From: an uncultured Oscillospiraceae bacterium
Lineage (GTDB): Bacteria > Bacillota > Clostridia > Oscillospirales > Oscillospiraceae
Direction: 5' to 3'
Assembly: GCA_905234625.1 (NCBI GenBank)
Contig: CAJOIC010000009.1
Coordinates: 1-64,000 of the forward strand
DNA length: 64,000 nucleotides
In this document: in pieces, positions 9,069-17,770 of the stretch
Position numbering within the stretch: position 1 is the first letter of the stretch
Layout: every line of letters starts with the position of its first letter
Notes under the pieces: model-generated
Seen by the model: the letters and a program-made list of their open reading frames with translations, nothing else
Told to the model about the DNA's origin: nothing
The model's database searches: none
Position numbers and translations under genes: made by a program

Positions 9069-10075
9069 TGGCGGTCACGGGGACCAACTGGACGTGCTAT
9101 GATTCCAGCACCATGACGAGCCGGGAGATCTACGGCCGCACGCTGGCGGAGCTGGCGAAGAGCGACCCCCGGGTCGTGGCACTGACGGGGGATCTGGAAA
9201 AATCCACCGCCCTGAACCTCTTTGGGAAGGAATTCCCCGAGCGGCTGTTCAACGTGGGCATCGCGGAGCAGAATCTCTTCGGCGCCGCGGCGGGCATGGC
9301 AAAGTCGGGCCTCATCCCATTTGCCTCCACCTTCGCGATTTTCGCCTGCCTCCGGGCCGGCGAGCAGATCCGCACGGACATCGCCTACCAGAACGTGCCG
9401 GTAAAGATCATCGCCACCCACGCAGGCATCAGCTTCGGTCACGCTGGCACCACCCACCACTGCACCGAGGACTTCGCCATCATGCGGGCCATCCCCAACA
9501 TGACGGTGATCTGCCCGGCGGACGGCATCGAGACCTCCATGGCTGTGAGGGCCTGCATGGAGATCGACGGTCCCGTGTACATGCGCATAGGCCGTGGCTT
9601 CGAGCCCCCCTGCTATGAGGATGAGGACCACGAGTTCACCATCGGCAGGGCCAACGTCATGCGGGACGGAAAGGACCTGACCATCATCACCTGCGGCATC
9701 GGCGTGCTCCAGAGTCTGAATGCCGCCGTCACCCTGGCGGAGGAGGGCATCGACGTCCGGGTGGTGAATATGCACACCATCAAGCCCTTGGACCGGGAGG
9801 CGGTCATCGCCGCGGCCCGGGACACCGGGAAGATCCTAACCGTGGAGGAGCATAACGTCCTGGGCGGCCTGGGCGACGCGGTGGCCTCAGTCCTGGCGGA
9901 GGAGGGCATCGGCATCCAGTTCAAAAAGCACGGCCTGCAGGATGTGTTCTCCGCCATCGGTTATGCCGAGGACCTGTACGCCTATTACGGCCTGGACGCC
10001 AACGGCATCGCCGATGAGGCGCGCCGCATGATGGGCATCGAGCCCAACGACGATGACGACTGGGAGGATGAATGA
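9068..10075 (+). CDS. Transketolase, C-terminal (pyrimidine-binding) subunit
   Basis: A 335-residue partner of the preceding gene, containing the pyrimidine-binding domain and the C-terminal domain. FNVGIAEQNLFGAAAGMAKSG near residue 60 holds the glutamate that activates the thiamine cofactor. The C-terminal domain ends in a very acidic tail (NDDDDWEDE). The ATG at 9068 overlaps the TGA of the previous gene and has AAGGAGG seven bases upstream, so it is preferred to the GTG at 9065. The next gene starts inside its stop codon, making three coupled genes. Confidence 0.9.
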   Translation: MAVTGTNWTCYDSSTMTSREIYGRTLAELAKSDPRVVALTGDLEKSTALNLFGKEFPERLFNVGIAEQNLFGAAAGMAKSGLIPFASTFAIFACLRAGEQIRTDIAYQNVPVKIIATHAGISFGHAGTTHHCTEDFAIMRAIPNMTVICPADGIETSMAVRACMEIDGPVYMRIGRGFEPPCYEDEDHEFTIGRANVMRDGKDLTIITCGIGVLQSLNAAVTLAEEGIDVRVVNMHTIKPLDREAVIAAARDTGKILTVEEHNVLGGLGDAVASVLAEEGIGIQFKKHGLQDVFSAIGYAEDLYAYYGLDANGIADEARRMMGIEPNDDDDWEDE

Positions 10076-10851
10076 TGGCGACCCATGAAGATATCATCAC
10101 AGCGAAGCTGTTTATGAACGCGGCGTTTCCCGTGCTCCAAGTACTCATGGACGAGGACCCCAAGCTCCACGGGAGGAAGTTCGATCACACCATCCAGTTC
10201 GGCGCGAAAAACGGCGCGGAGCTCCTCTGCTGCCATCTGATCTTTAGGGACGGACACGTCGATGTGGTCCAGGGTCCCGCGGAGAAGCCGGACGTAACCA
10301 TGACCTTCTCCTCCGTGGAGAAGATGAACGGCCTTCTGAAGGGGACCGGTATGTATGTGCCTGCCATCAAGGGCAATATTATCGCCGGGTTCCAGTTCCT
10401 GCTGAACTACCTCATGGGCCTCAAGATCATGACGAACGAGCCGAAGAACGACCTGGAGAAGTACCTGAAGGTCAAGTGCTCCCTGTACATGATCTGCCGG
10501 GCCATGAGCACCTACAACAAGCTGGGGGACCCGGATTTCTCGGAGTTCTGCCAGCGCCAGCCGGACCGCATCTACCAGTTTCGGGTGGAGGAGGGGGACG
10601 ACCCCGCCAAGATCGCCTGCTATCTGCGGGTGTGCCGGGGCAAGTCCAAGTCCGGCCACGGCGTCTATACCAAGCGCAGCCCCTTCGTGCTGTTCCGCTT
10701 CACCAGCGTGGACGGCGCGCTGAAGGTGCTGAACAAGGAGGAGGAGTTCGTGGCAGCGGCGGAGAAGGGCTTCGTCGAGACCGTCGGAAGCCCGGAGTAC
10801 GCCTGCTACCTCAACGACTACATGGCTGTCATCCAGGCCATGGTCACTTGA
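10072..10851 (+). CDS. SCP2-like sterol/lipid-carrier domain protein
   Basis: A 259-residue protein translationally coupled to transketolase (its ATG overlaps the stop; ATG 10075 is an equally good start). Residues about 25-110 resemble an SCP2 sterol-carrier fold: an IQFGAKNGAELLCCHLIFRDG strand region, then VVQGPAEKPDVTMTFSSVE and a helical part. The C-terminal half, rich in Tyr, Arg and Cys, has no recognised family. SCP2 domains bind lipids or acyl chains in a hydrophobic tunnel, so a lipid-like substrate for the neighbouring enzymes is conceivable. The domain assignment is by pattern only. Confidence 0.5.
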   Translation: MMATHEDIITAKLFMNAAFPVLQVLMDEDPKLHGRKFDHTIQFGAKNGAELLCCHLIFRDGHVDVVQGPAEKPDVTMTFSSVEKMNGLLKGTGMYVPAIKGNIIAGFQFLLNYLMGLKIMTNEPKNDLEKYLKVKCSLYMICRAMSTYNKLGDPDFSEFCQRQPDRIYQFRVEEGDDPAKIACYLRVCRGKSKSGHGVYTKRSPFVLFRFTSVDGALKVLNKEEEFVAAAEKGFVETVGSPEYACYLNDYMAVIQAMVT

Positions 10852-10880
10852 TACTTTTTCTTGCGTCAAGAAAAAGTATC
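10850..10880 (+). terminator. Perfect A/T-rich hairpin after the SCP2-like gene
   Basis: Fourteen-base arms GATACTTTTTCTTG (10850-10863) and CAAGAAAAAGTATC (10867-10880) around a three-base loop, overlapping the stop codon. No T-run follows the stem, so its role as terminator is uncertain. It could be a dispersed repeat element. Confidence 0.5.
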
Positions 10881-11071
10881 CAAAAAGAACCGAATGTGTA
10901 TTGAGAACTCAGTTGACGTACCTTTTTGTGCCCGGTAACTGAGATCCGGTCTTCATCGAGGCTGTATGGACTTCCCTGATAGGTTCGATCGATGCGCCGC
11001 TTTGCGTTCGGAGACCGGAGCCGGTCCTTCGAAGTGCGGTTCATGTTCACAAGGAAAACAGGAATATAGCA
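10881..11071. other. Intergenic stretch before the iron alcohol dehydrogenase
   Basis: About 190 bases without a gene. A 7-base inverted repeat CTCAGTT (10908-10914) / AACTGAG (10937-10943) overlaps a TTGACG at 10913-10918 that has no good -10 partner, and a short palindrome GACCGG/CCGGTC lies at 11014-11027. This may be a leader with an operator or RNA structure; nothing firm can be called. Confidence 0.35.
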
Positions 11072-12292
11072 ATGCTCAGAAAAATCGCAGATAAACTCTA
11101 TATCGGATATAACCGCGTCGCCCATGGAGCCTATGCGCTGCTGAAGGTATTCATGCGCTGGCGCACCCCCACCACCATCACGGGGGAGGGAAGCGTGGCC
11201 CGGGTGCCGGAGATCCTGGCGGCTTGCGGCGCGTCTCGGCCTCTGGTGGTGACGGACCCGTGGCTGGCAGAGCATCTGGCTCCCCGGCTGGAGGAGGCGC
11301 TGCGTCAGGCGGGGGTGGAATACACCCTCTACTCCGACGTTCTGCCCAACCCCACCTTCGCCAACTGCGAGCATGCCCGGGACGTCTATGTGGCGAACAA
11401 GTGCGATGCTCTCGTCGCCCTGGGCGGCGGCGCACCCATGGACACCGCCAAGACCTGCGGCGCCCTGGTGGCCCGGCCGGACAAGACCGTGGGCAAGATG
11501 TGCGGCAAATTCCAGGTGGGACGAAAGCTCCCGCCTCTCATCGCCATTCCGACCACGGCGGGTACCGGCAGCGAGACCACTCTGGCCGCCGTTATCGTGG
11601 ACCAGGAGACCCACCACAAGACCTCCATCATGGATCCGCATCTCATGCCCCTGTACGCGGTGCTGGACCCCCTGCTCACCGTGGGCTTGCCCCCCATGGT
11701 GACGGCCACCACAGGCATGGATACCCTGGTGCACGCCCTGGAGGCGTATTTCTCCCGGTCAAACAGCACCCGGGAGACAAACCAGCTGGCAGAGGACGCC
11801 GTCCGCATCGTGTTCCGGTTCCTGGAGCGCGCCTGCGCCGACGGTACGGACATGGAGGCCCGGGCGCAGATGCAGATCGCCGCAAACAAGGGAGGCTTTG
11901 CCTTTTCCCGGGTGGGCGTGGGGAACGTCCATGCCATCGCTCATACTCTGGGTGGGTTGTACAACACCCCTCACGGTCTCGCCAACGCCGTCATCCTTCC
12001 CTATGTGCTGAAGGACTACGGTCCTGTGGTCCACAAAAAGCTGGCGTATCTCGCCGAGTGTGTGGGCCTGAAATTCGGCGGGTCGGAGGCCGAGCGGGCC
12101 AATGCCTTCATCGCGGAGGTGGAGGCTATGAATGAACGCCTGGGCATCCCCAAGAGCTTCGACTTCATCCGGGACGAGGACATCGAGCAGATGATCACCT
12201 GGGCCATGAAGGAGGCAAACCCCGTCTACCCCGTGCCGCAGGTATATACTCGCGAGCATTTCCGCAAGGTCATCCAGCAAATAAGGACATAA
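11072..12292 (+). CDS. Iron-containing alcohol dehydrogenase
   Basis: A 406-residue group III (Fe-ADH) dehydrogenase. The NAD-binding glycine turn GGGAPMDTAKTCG lies near residues 117-129, TTAGTGSETT near 164, and the metal-binding histidines in GMDTLVHALEAYFS (about 214-227) and HAIAHTLGGLYNTPHG (about 287-302). The family interconverts alcohols or polyols with aldehydes or ketones using NAD(P) and Fe2+ or Zn2+. It follows the transketolase/SCP2 set and precedes a zinc alcohol dehydrogenase and an aldehyde dehydrogenase. The first 25 residues look like a short amphipathic extension. Substrate unknown. Confidence 0.88.
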   Translation: MLRKIADKLYIGYNRVAHGAYALLKVFMRWRTPTTITGEGSVARVPEILAACGASRPLVVTDPWLAEHLAPRLEEALRQAGVEYTLYSDVLPNPTFANCEHARDVYVANKCDALVALGGGAPMDTAKTCGALVARPDKTVGKMCGKFQVGRKLPPLIAIPTTAGTGSETTLAAVIVDQETHHKTSIMDPHLMPLYAVLDPLLTVGLPPMVTATTGMDTLVHALEAYFSRSNSTRETNQLAEDAVRIVFRFLERACADGTDMEARAQMQIAANKGGFAFSRVGVGNVHAIAHTLGGLYNTPHGLANAVILPYVLKDYGPVVHKKLAYLAECVGLKFGGSEAERANAFIAEVEAMNERLGIPKSFDFIRDEDIEQMITWAMKEANPVYPVPQVYTREHFRKVIQQIRT

Positions 12293-12305
12293 ATACGGTT
12301 CTTTG

Positions 12306-12330
12306 AAAACTCCCCTCTGTGGGGAGTTTT
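12306..12330 (+). terminator. Intrinsic terminator after the iron alcohol dehydrogenase
   Basis: AAAACTCCCC (12306-12315) pairs with GGGGAGTTTT (12321-12330) around a five-base loop, the stem ending in its own T tract. Confidence 0.88.
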
Positions 12331-12340
12331 CGTTTATGGG

Positions 12341-12369
12341 TTTACTTGCTTCGGTAAATCTGATACAAT
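12341..12369 (+). promoter_or_regulatory. Promoter of the zinc dehydrogenase-aldehyde dehydrogenase unit
   Basis: TTTACT at 12341-12346, 17-base spacer, TACAAT at 12364-12369 with a TG extension (12361-12362). Confidence 0.75.
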
Positions 12370-12401
12370 CTATTCTATCAACAGAGGAACGGGAATCTGC
12401 T

Positions 12402-13619
12402 ATGAAAACGATCTATTTCGATAAGGATATCCCCCGGGTGGTGGCGACCAAGGCCGCCGCGCATTTCAAGGTCACCCAGGGGCTCCTCTTTACCGGCATC
12501 AACGCCGTCAAATTCAAAAAGGACATCCCCGATCCGCCCCTTCCGGCGGAGAACTGGGTGCGGGTCAGGAACATCGCCTGCGGCGTCTGCGGCACGGACG
12601 TGAGTTTTTTCAAGGCCACCACAGGCACCGGCTCCGCCCTGGAGCCCATTCCCGGCAGCGCCAAGACATATCTCGGTCATGAGAACGTGGGCGAGGTGAT
12701 GGAGGTTGGGTCCGCCGTCACGGATTTCAAGGTGGGCGACCGGGTAGGCATCCGGGCGTACATGGCGGGATGCGACACGAAGGACCTGCCCCGGTGCCGC
12801 TACTGCGCGGAGGGGAACTATAACCTCTGCCTCAACTACGGCGCGAAGCCCCGCTTCGATCTGGAATGGACCGGCGCTGGCTGGGGGGACAGCTTCATCG
12901 CCCCCCAGCAGCAGCTCTACCGCATCATGGACGAGCTCACCGTCGATCAGGCCGTGATGATCGAGCCCAGCGCCGTTTCGGTGCATACGGTGCTGATGGC
13001 TCCGCCGAACAAGGGGGAGAAGGTCCTCATCATGGGCATGGGCGTCATCGGTCTCGGTATCGTGCAGGCCCTGCGGGTCATCCAGCCCGACTGCGAGATC
13101 TGGGTCATGAGCCGGACGAAGGACAAGCTGGACTTCGCCATGCGCCTGGGAGCAGACCATGTCCTCACCGGGGACGCCATGGAGACCACGGCGGCAGTCA
13201 CCGGCGGCAGCGAGGTGTATCAGGGCATGAGCCGCAAGAACCGCTACTTCTTCGGCGGCTTTGACCGGGTCTATGACTGCATTGGCGGCAACTGGGCCAA
13301 CACCCTGGGGGTGAGGCTCCTGGCTGCCCGGGGCACCTTCGTGAAGGTGGGGCACCACATGAACGCCGTGAAGTACGATGAGACCCCAGTCTGGTGGCAG
13401 GAGCTCACCATGATAGGCATCGACGCACACGGCATGGAGGAGTGGGAAGGCCGGAAGCTGTACACCTTCGATCTCGTCCAGGAGTGGATCCGTGACGGGA
13501 AATACTCTGTGGACGGTTTTGTGTCCCACCACTTCAAGCTGGAGGATTATAAGGAGGCCTACCGCCTGGCGATGCAGAATCCGCCGGGGGTATTCAAGAT
13601 CGTTTTGGATTGTGGGTGA
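12402..13619 (+). CDS. Zinc-dependent alcohol dehydrogenase (MDR family)
   Basis: A 405-residue medium-chain dehydrogenase. The catalytic zinc site is marked by CGVCGTD near residue 60 and GHENVGEVMEVG near 92; a structural-zinc lobe is suggested by the Cys cluster CRYCAEGNYNLC near 133. The nucleotide turn GMGVIGLGIVQA lies near 211. About 35-50 residues longer than typical members, with an extra N-terminal stretch and an insertion around SEVYQGMSRKNRYFFGGFDR. ATG 12402 is chosen since it follows GAGGAACGGG and the promoter; upstream codons of the frame cross the terminator. The aldehyde dehydrogenase follows after four bases, so the two probably act in sequence on one alcohol. Confidence 0.87.
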   Translation: MKTIYFDKDIPRVVATKAAAHFKVTQGLLFTGINAVKFKKDIPDPPLPAENWVRVRNIACGVCGTDVSFFKATTGTGSALEPIPGSAKTYLGHENVGEVMEVGSAVTDFKVGDRVGIRAYMAGCDTKDLPRCRYCAEGNYNLCLNYGAKPRFDLEWTGAGWGDSFIAPQQQLYRIMDELTVDQAVMIEPSAVSVHTVLMAPPNKGEKVLIMGMGVIGLGIVQALRVIQPDCEIWVMSRTKDKLDFAMRLGADHVLTGDAMETTAAVTGGSEVYQGMSRKNRYFFGGFDRVYDCIGGNWANTLGVRLLAARGTFVKVGHHMNAVKYDETPVWWQELTMIGIDAHGMEEWEGRKLYTFDLVQEWIRDGKYSVDGFVSHHFKLEDYKEAYRLAMQNPPGVFKIVLDCG

Positions 13620-13623
13620 TAGG

Positions 13624-14985
13624 ATGGAATACAGAGAACTGATCGAGCGCCAGCGGGCGTATTTCGCCTCCGGCGCGACCCGGGCCCTGGAGAACCGGAT
13701 AAACGCTCTCAACGAGCTGGAAAATGCGCTGAAGCTCTTTCAGGACCGCCTGTTCGAGGCGCTGGAGGAGGATCTGAACAAATCCCCTCACGAGACGTAT
13801 CTCATGGAGCAGAGCTTCGTACTTGGTGAGATCCGGTATTTCAAGAAGAACCTGAAAAAATGGATGAAGGATCGGCGGGTGAAGCCCAACATCGGCTTTG
13901 TACCCAATAAGAGCTACATGACCCCGGAGCCCTACGGCGTGGTGCTCATCGTCTCGCCGTGGAACTATCCGCTGAACCTGGCCATGATGCCGCTGATCGG
14001 CGCCATCGCTGCGGGCAACTGCGCCGTGGTGAAAAACTCCGCCAAGGCGCCCCATACCGGCGCTGTTCTCGCGGAGATGCTGGCCTCCATCTTCCCGGAT
14101 GAGTATGTGGCCGTGGTGAACGCGCCACGGCAGGAGTGCGGCGATCTTCTGCGCCAACCCTGGGACTACATCCTCTTCACCGGCTCCAAGGCCGGAGGCA
14201 GGGAGGTCCTGGCCGCCGCTGCGGAGAATATGATCCCTGTGACCCTGGAGCTGGGAGGCAAGAACCCCGTCATCATCGACCCCACGGCGGATCTGAAGGT
14301 GGCCGCGAAACGCCTGGCCTTCGGCAAGTGTATAAACGCCGGTCAGACCTGCATCGCTCCGGACTATGTCCTCATCCACCAGGATATCCGGGACGAATTC
14401 GTGGAGGAGTTCCGCAAGGTCATCAAAAAATACTTCCGCAAGGGCGATATGTCCCAGATGGCCACCATCGTCAGCGACGCTCATTTCGCCCGGGTGACGT
14501 CCCTCCTGGAGGGACAGAACGCCGTGGTGGGCGGGGGCTCGGACCCGGAGCGCCGCTTCGTGGAGCCGACGGTCCTGGTGGATGTGCCGCTGGATTCCCC
14601 CGTCATGCAGGAGGAGATCTTCGGGCCCATCCTTCCTCTCGTCACCTGGACGGACCTCAACTGGTGCATCGATTACATCCACACAAAGGACAAGCCCCTG
14701 GCCCTGTACGTCTTCACGAAGGACAAGACGGTGGTGCGGCGGGTGTTCGACCAGTGCTCCTTCGGCGGGGGCTGCGTGAACGACGTGATGCTCCATCTCT
14801 CGGCCACGGAGCTTGCCTTCGGCGGCGTGGGAGGCTCCGGTATGGGCCAGTACCACGGTAAGGCCTCCTTCGACACCTTCAGCCATTACCGTGCCATCTG
14901 CGAGCGGAAAAAATTCCCGGAGCAGAACCTCCGGCATTTCCCCTTCACAAAGCTCAAATTCCGTCTGCTGCGGATGCTCACTTGA
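13624..14985 (+). CDS. Aldehyde dehydrogenase (class 3-like)
   Basis: A 453-residue NAD(P)-dependent aldehyde dehydrogenase resembling the ALDH3 branch, which includes fatty and aromatic aldehyde enzymes. The general-base glutamate lies in VTLELGGKNP near residue 210, the catalytic cysteine in NAGQTCIAPDY near 243, and the cofactor turn in FTGSKAGG near 186. EEIFGPILPL near 335 is intact. The C-terminus ends in a basic-hydrophobic stretch (FRLLRMLT). ATG 13624 follows the zinc dehydrogenase by four bases. Oxidation of the aldehyde product to the acid, or the reverse after activation, is the likely step. Substrate unknown. Confidence 0.9.
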   Translation: MEYRELIERQRAYFASGATRALENRINALNELENALKLFQDRLFEALEEDLNKSPHETYLMEQSFVLGEIRYFKKNLKKWMKDRRVKPNIGFVPNKSYMTPEPYGVVLIVSPWNYPLNLAMMPLIGAIAAGNCAVVKNSAKAPHTGAVLAEMLASIFPDEYVAVVNAPRQECGDLLRQPWDYILFTGSKAGGREVLAAAAENMIPVTLELGGKNPVIIDPTADLKVAAKRLAFGKCINAGQTCIAPDYVLIHQDIRDEFVEEFRKVIKKYFRKGDMSQMATIVSDAHFARVTSLLEGQNAVVGGGSDPERRFVEPTVLVDVPLDSPVMQEEIFGPILPLVTWTDLNWCIDYIHTKDKPLALYVFTKDKTVVRRVFDQCSFGGGCVNDVMLHLSATELAFGGVGGSGMGQYHGKASFDTFSHYRAICERKKFPEQNLRHFPFTKLKFRLLRMLT

Positions 14986-14999
14986 CGCGTACAGACATA

Positions 15000-15040
15000 A
15001 AAAAGCCACAGCGCTCCGAAACCGGGGCGCTGTGGCTCTG
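15000..15040 (-). terminator. Terminator between convergent genes
   Basis: Arms AGCCACAGCGC (15004-15014) and GCGCTGTGGCT (15027-15037). Read on the minus strand the stem is followed by a run of T, so it mainly serves the DUF1002 gene; it may also stop the plus-strand unit. Confidence 0.8.
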
Positions 15041-15055
15041 CATTATCAGGGAAGA

Positions 15056-16003
15056 TCAGTCCTTCCCGCCGAAGAGATTTCCGAAGAAGTCGCCGATGGA
15101 CCGGAAGAAACCGCCCACCTTCTGACCGAAGGAAACGGCCTTGTCGGCGTATTCCTGGACGGTCTCCATGCCGGAGCGGAGCTTTTGGACGCCGTCCTGG
15201 AACTGCTGGACCTTATCGGTGAGCTCCGCGATGGACAGGCCCTCCAGGCTGCGGCAGAGCTCGATGAGCCGCTGGATGTTCTGCTCGTCCAGAGTGTAGC
15301 CGTAATCTGCGGCGATCTTGACGATCTGCTCGTGGAGCTCGTCGTCAGACATGTTCTTCGTCTCGTCCAGGATGAGCTTGAGCTCGTTGACGATGGCGAC
15401 GGCATCGGCGTTGGAGATCTCCTCCGCCAGCTGGTCGCTGTTTTCGGGCACATCGATGCCGGCCTGCTCCAGGGCGTCTGCCAGCTCCGCGGTGATGACC
15501 AGCTCGTCCGCGGCGGCGGCCTTGGCCTCCTCGTCAAGCTTCACGCCGGTGATATCCTCATAGGCCTTGTAAATGCCGGTGAGGGCGGCGGTTCCGGAGA
15601 CGGAGAAGGGCGCGCCCACCTTGACCTCCGCGTCGTAGATGCCGGCGGTCATGAGGGCGGACTGGTACATCTCCGACGTGCACCAGTTGATGTTGCTGAC
15701 GCTGATGTTCAGACCGGAGCCCTCGGAGAGAGTCTTGATGTAGATGCAGGAGATGCTGCGGGTGCCAATGACGCTGTCGGATACGACGCCCTCAAGGTAG
15801 CTGCGCTCCTCGGCGTTCGTCACCTTCAGCTCCGTAACGGAACCGCGCATAAGGCCGAACTGGCCGTAGACGTTGAGGATCTGGTCCTCGGTCAGGTCCG
15901 CGCCGACCACCACGCGCTGTTCGCCGGCATTGACGGCGAGGGCGGGGACGGCGAAGGCTGTAAGGGCGGCCAGGACCAGCAGTATGGTGAGAAATCTTTT
16001 CAT
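15056..16003 (-). CDS. Exported DUF1002 domain protein
   Basis: A 315-residue protein with a clean signal peptide (MKRFLTILLVLAALTAFAVPALA) cut near residue 23. The body matches DUF1002 proteins of Gram-positive bacteria: an early VVVGADLTEDQ segment, the SCIYIKTLSEGSGLNI stretch, then TGIYKAYEDITGVKLDEEAK. The second half is helical with acidic repeats and ends in a Gly/Phe-rich tail (VGGFFRSIGDFFGNLFGGKD). The function of DUF1002 is not known. It is transcribed alone and convergent with the aldehyde dehydrogenase; the gap from the mutase gene upstream is 33 bases, so it may share that transcript. Confidence 0.8.
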   Translation of the reverse strand: MKRFLTILLVLAALTAFAVPALAVNAGEQRVVVGADLTEDQILNVYGQFGLMRGSVTELKVTNAEERSYLEGVVSDSVIGTRSISCIYIKTLSEGSGLNISVSNINWCTSEMYQSALMTAGIYDAEVKVGAPFSVSGTAALTGIYKAYEDITGVKLDEEAKAAAADELVITAELADALEQAGIDVPENSDQLAEEISNADAVAIVNELKLILDETKNMSDDELHEQIVKIAADYGYTLDEQNIQRLIELCRSLEGLSIAELTDKVQQFQDGVQKLRSGMETVQEYADKAVSFGQKVGGFFRSIGDFFGNLFGGKD

Positions 16004-16036
16004 GGGTCATTGCTCCTTTCGGGGGTGCGGAGGGGG

Positions 16037-17770
16037 TCAGTCCTTTCCCAGCAGCGCGGCGCCGGCGGAAACGGACTCCAACCGGGCCAGGCTCTCCTCG
16101 GCGTCCTTGCCCCGGGCCAGGACATAGATCTTGATCTTGGGCTCGGTGCCGGAGGGACGGATGACCACGTTCGTGTCGTTTTCCAGTTCGAAGTACAGGA
16201 CGTTGGAACCGGACAGCTCCATGTGCTCCACCACGCCGAGACCGGGGACGGCGATGGTGCCGTCGCGGTAGTCCCGCATGCGGATGACGGGCTGGCCCGC
16301 CAGCTCCGCGGGAGGCGCGGCGCGCAGGGAAGCCATCAGCGCGGCCATGCGCTCGGGTCCGTCGACGCCCTCCATGTAGATGTTCAGGGTACGCTCCCGG
16401 AACCAGCCGTATTTCGCGTACAGCGCGTCCACGGCGTCCAGCAGCGTCATGCCCTTCTGATAATAATACGCTGCCATCTCCGCGATCATCATGCTGGCGG
16501 TAACGGCGTCCTTGTCCCGGACGTAATCGCCCATCATGTAGCCGTAGCTCTCCTCGAAGGACATGATATAGGAATACGTGCCCTCCGCTACATACTGGTT
16601 GATCTTCTCGGCCATGAACTTGAAGCCGGTGAAGGTCTCCTGGAAGTGTACGCCGTTCGCCTCGCAGATGGTGCGGGTCATGGGGGTGGAGACGATGGTG
16701 GAGAGAATGGCGGGACGCTGGGGCATGGTCCCGGCACGGCGGCGGGCCTCGATGACATAGTCCGACAGGAGGGCGCCCATCTGGTTGCCGGTGATGGTGT
16801 GGTATTCGCCGTCCTTGCCCAGGGCCATGACGCCCACGCGGTCAGAGTCAGGATCGGTGCCGATGATGAGCTCGCTGCCCACCTTCTTCGCCAGGTCCAC
16901 GGCGAGATAGAAGCCCTCGGGGTTTTCCGGGTTGGGGCTCTCCACCGTGGGGAAGTTCCCATCGATGACCATCTGCTCGGGGACGGGATAGATCTCCTTG
17001 ATCCCCAGGCGGCGCAGGGCTTCCGGCACCAGCTTGTGACCGGCGCCGTGGAAGGGGGTATAGACGATCCGGAAGTTATCGGCCACGGCCTTCACGGGAC
17101 TGGGATCGATGGCCTGCCCCATGACGTTTTTCAGGAACAGCTCGTCCGTCTCCGCCCCCAGGTATTCGATCATACCCTTCTCCAGGGCCTCCTGGAAGGG
17201 GATGGTGGAGACATCGGTGAAGATGTCGATCTCGCTCATGCGCTGGGCCACGGCGGCGGCGTGCTGGGGCGGCAGCTGAGCGCCGTCGGACCAGTAGACC
17301 TTATAACCGTTATAGGCGGCGGGGTTGTGGCTGGCGGTGACGTTGATGCCCGCCACGGCGCCGTACTCGATGACGGCGAAGGACAGCTCCGGTGTGGGAC
17401 GCAGCGCGTCGAACAGGCGGACGTGGATTCCGTTGGCGGCGCAGACGCAGGCGGCTTCCATGGCGAACTCCGGGCTGTTGTTGCGGCAGTCATAGCAGAT
17501 GACGACGCCTCTGTGCCGGGCCTCGTCGCCTTCGGCCAGGATCAGCGCGGCGAAGGCCTGGGTCGCCCAGCGGACGACGTGGACGTTCATGCGGTTGAGT
17601 CCCACGCCCATGACGCCGCGCAGACCGGCGGTGCCGAATTCCAGGGGACCGCGGAAGCGGCTTTTGATCTCGTTTTCATCGCTGCGGATAGCGTCGAGCT
17701 CCTTCCACTCCTCCTCTGAGAGAGCGGGGCTGTCCAGCCAGCGCTCAAATTCCTTCCTGTAATCCATCAT
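16037..17770 (-). CDS. Phosphoglucomutase/phosphomannomutase family phosphosugar mutase
   Basis: A 577-residue alpha-D-phosphohexomutase. The phosphoserine loop TASHNP is at residues 145-150 (Ser147). The metal loop GTDPDSDRVGV and the sugar-binding loop SFEESYGYM are present, and the phosphate-binding C-terminal domain has RPSGTEPKIKIY. The length fits the Firmicutes PgcA type that interconverts glucose-1-phosphate and glucose-6-phosphate for wall and glycolipid precursors. The start overlaps the end of the DUF2007 gene by 26 bases; AAGGAG is nine bases before the ATG. It belongs to the murA-led minus-strand operon. Confidence 0.92.
   Translation of the reverse strand: MMDYRKEFERWLDSPALSEEEWKELDAIRSDENEIKSRFRGPLEFGTAGLRGVMGVGLNRMNVHVVRWATQAFAALILAEGDEARHRGVVICYDCRNNSPEFAMEAACVCAANGIHVRLFDALRPTPELSFAVIEYGAVAGINVTASHNPAAYNGYKVYWSDGAQLPPQHAAAVAQRMSEIDIFTDVSTIPFQEALEKGMIEYLGAETDELFLKNVMGQAIDPSPVKAVADNFRIVYTPFHGAGHKLVPEALRRLGIKEIYPVPEQMVIDGNFPTVESPNPENPEGFYLAVDLAKKVGSELIIGTDPDSDRVGVMALGKDGEYHTITGNQMGALLSDYVIEARRRAGTMPQRPAILSTIVSTPMTRTICEANGVHFQETFTGFKFMAEKINQYVAEGTYSYIMSFEESYGYMMGDYVRDKDAVTASMMIAEMAAYYYQKGMTLLDAVDALYAKYGWFRERTLNIYMEGVDGPERMAALMASLRAAPPAELAGQPVIRMRDYRDGTIAVPGLGVVEHMELSGSNVLYFELENDTNVVIRPSGTEPKIKIYVLARGKDAEESLARLESVSAGAALLGKD

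Noticed and set aside
14813-17719. A 968-codon open frame on the plus strand across the DUF1002 and mutase genes
   Set aside because: It is the antisense shadow of GC-rich genes with clear families and signals on the minus strand; its protein has no recognisable motif and a skewed composition.
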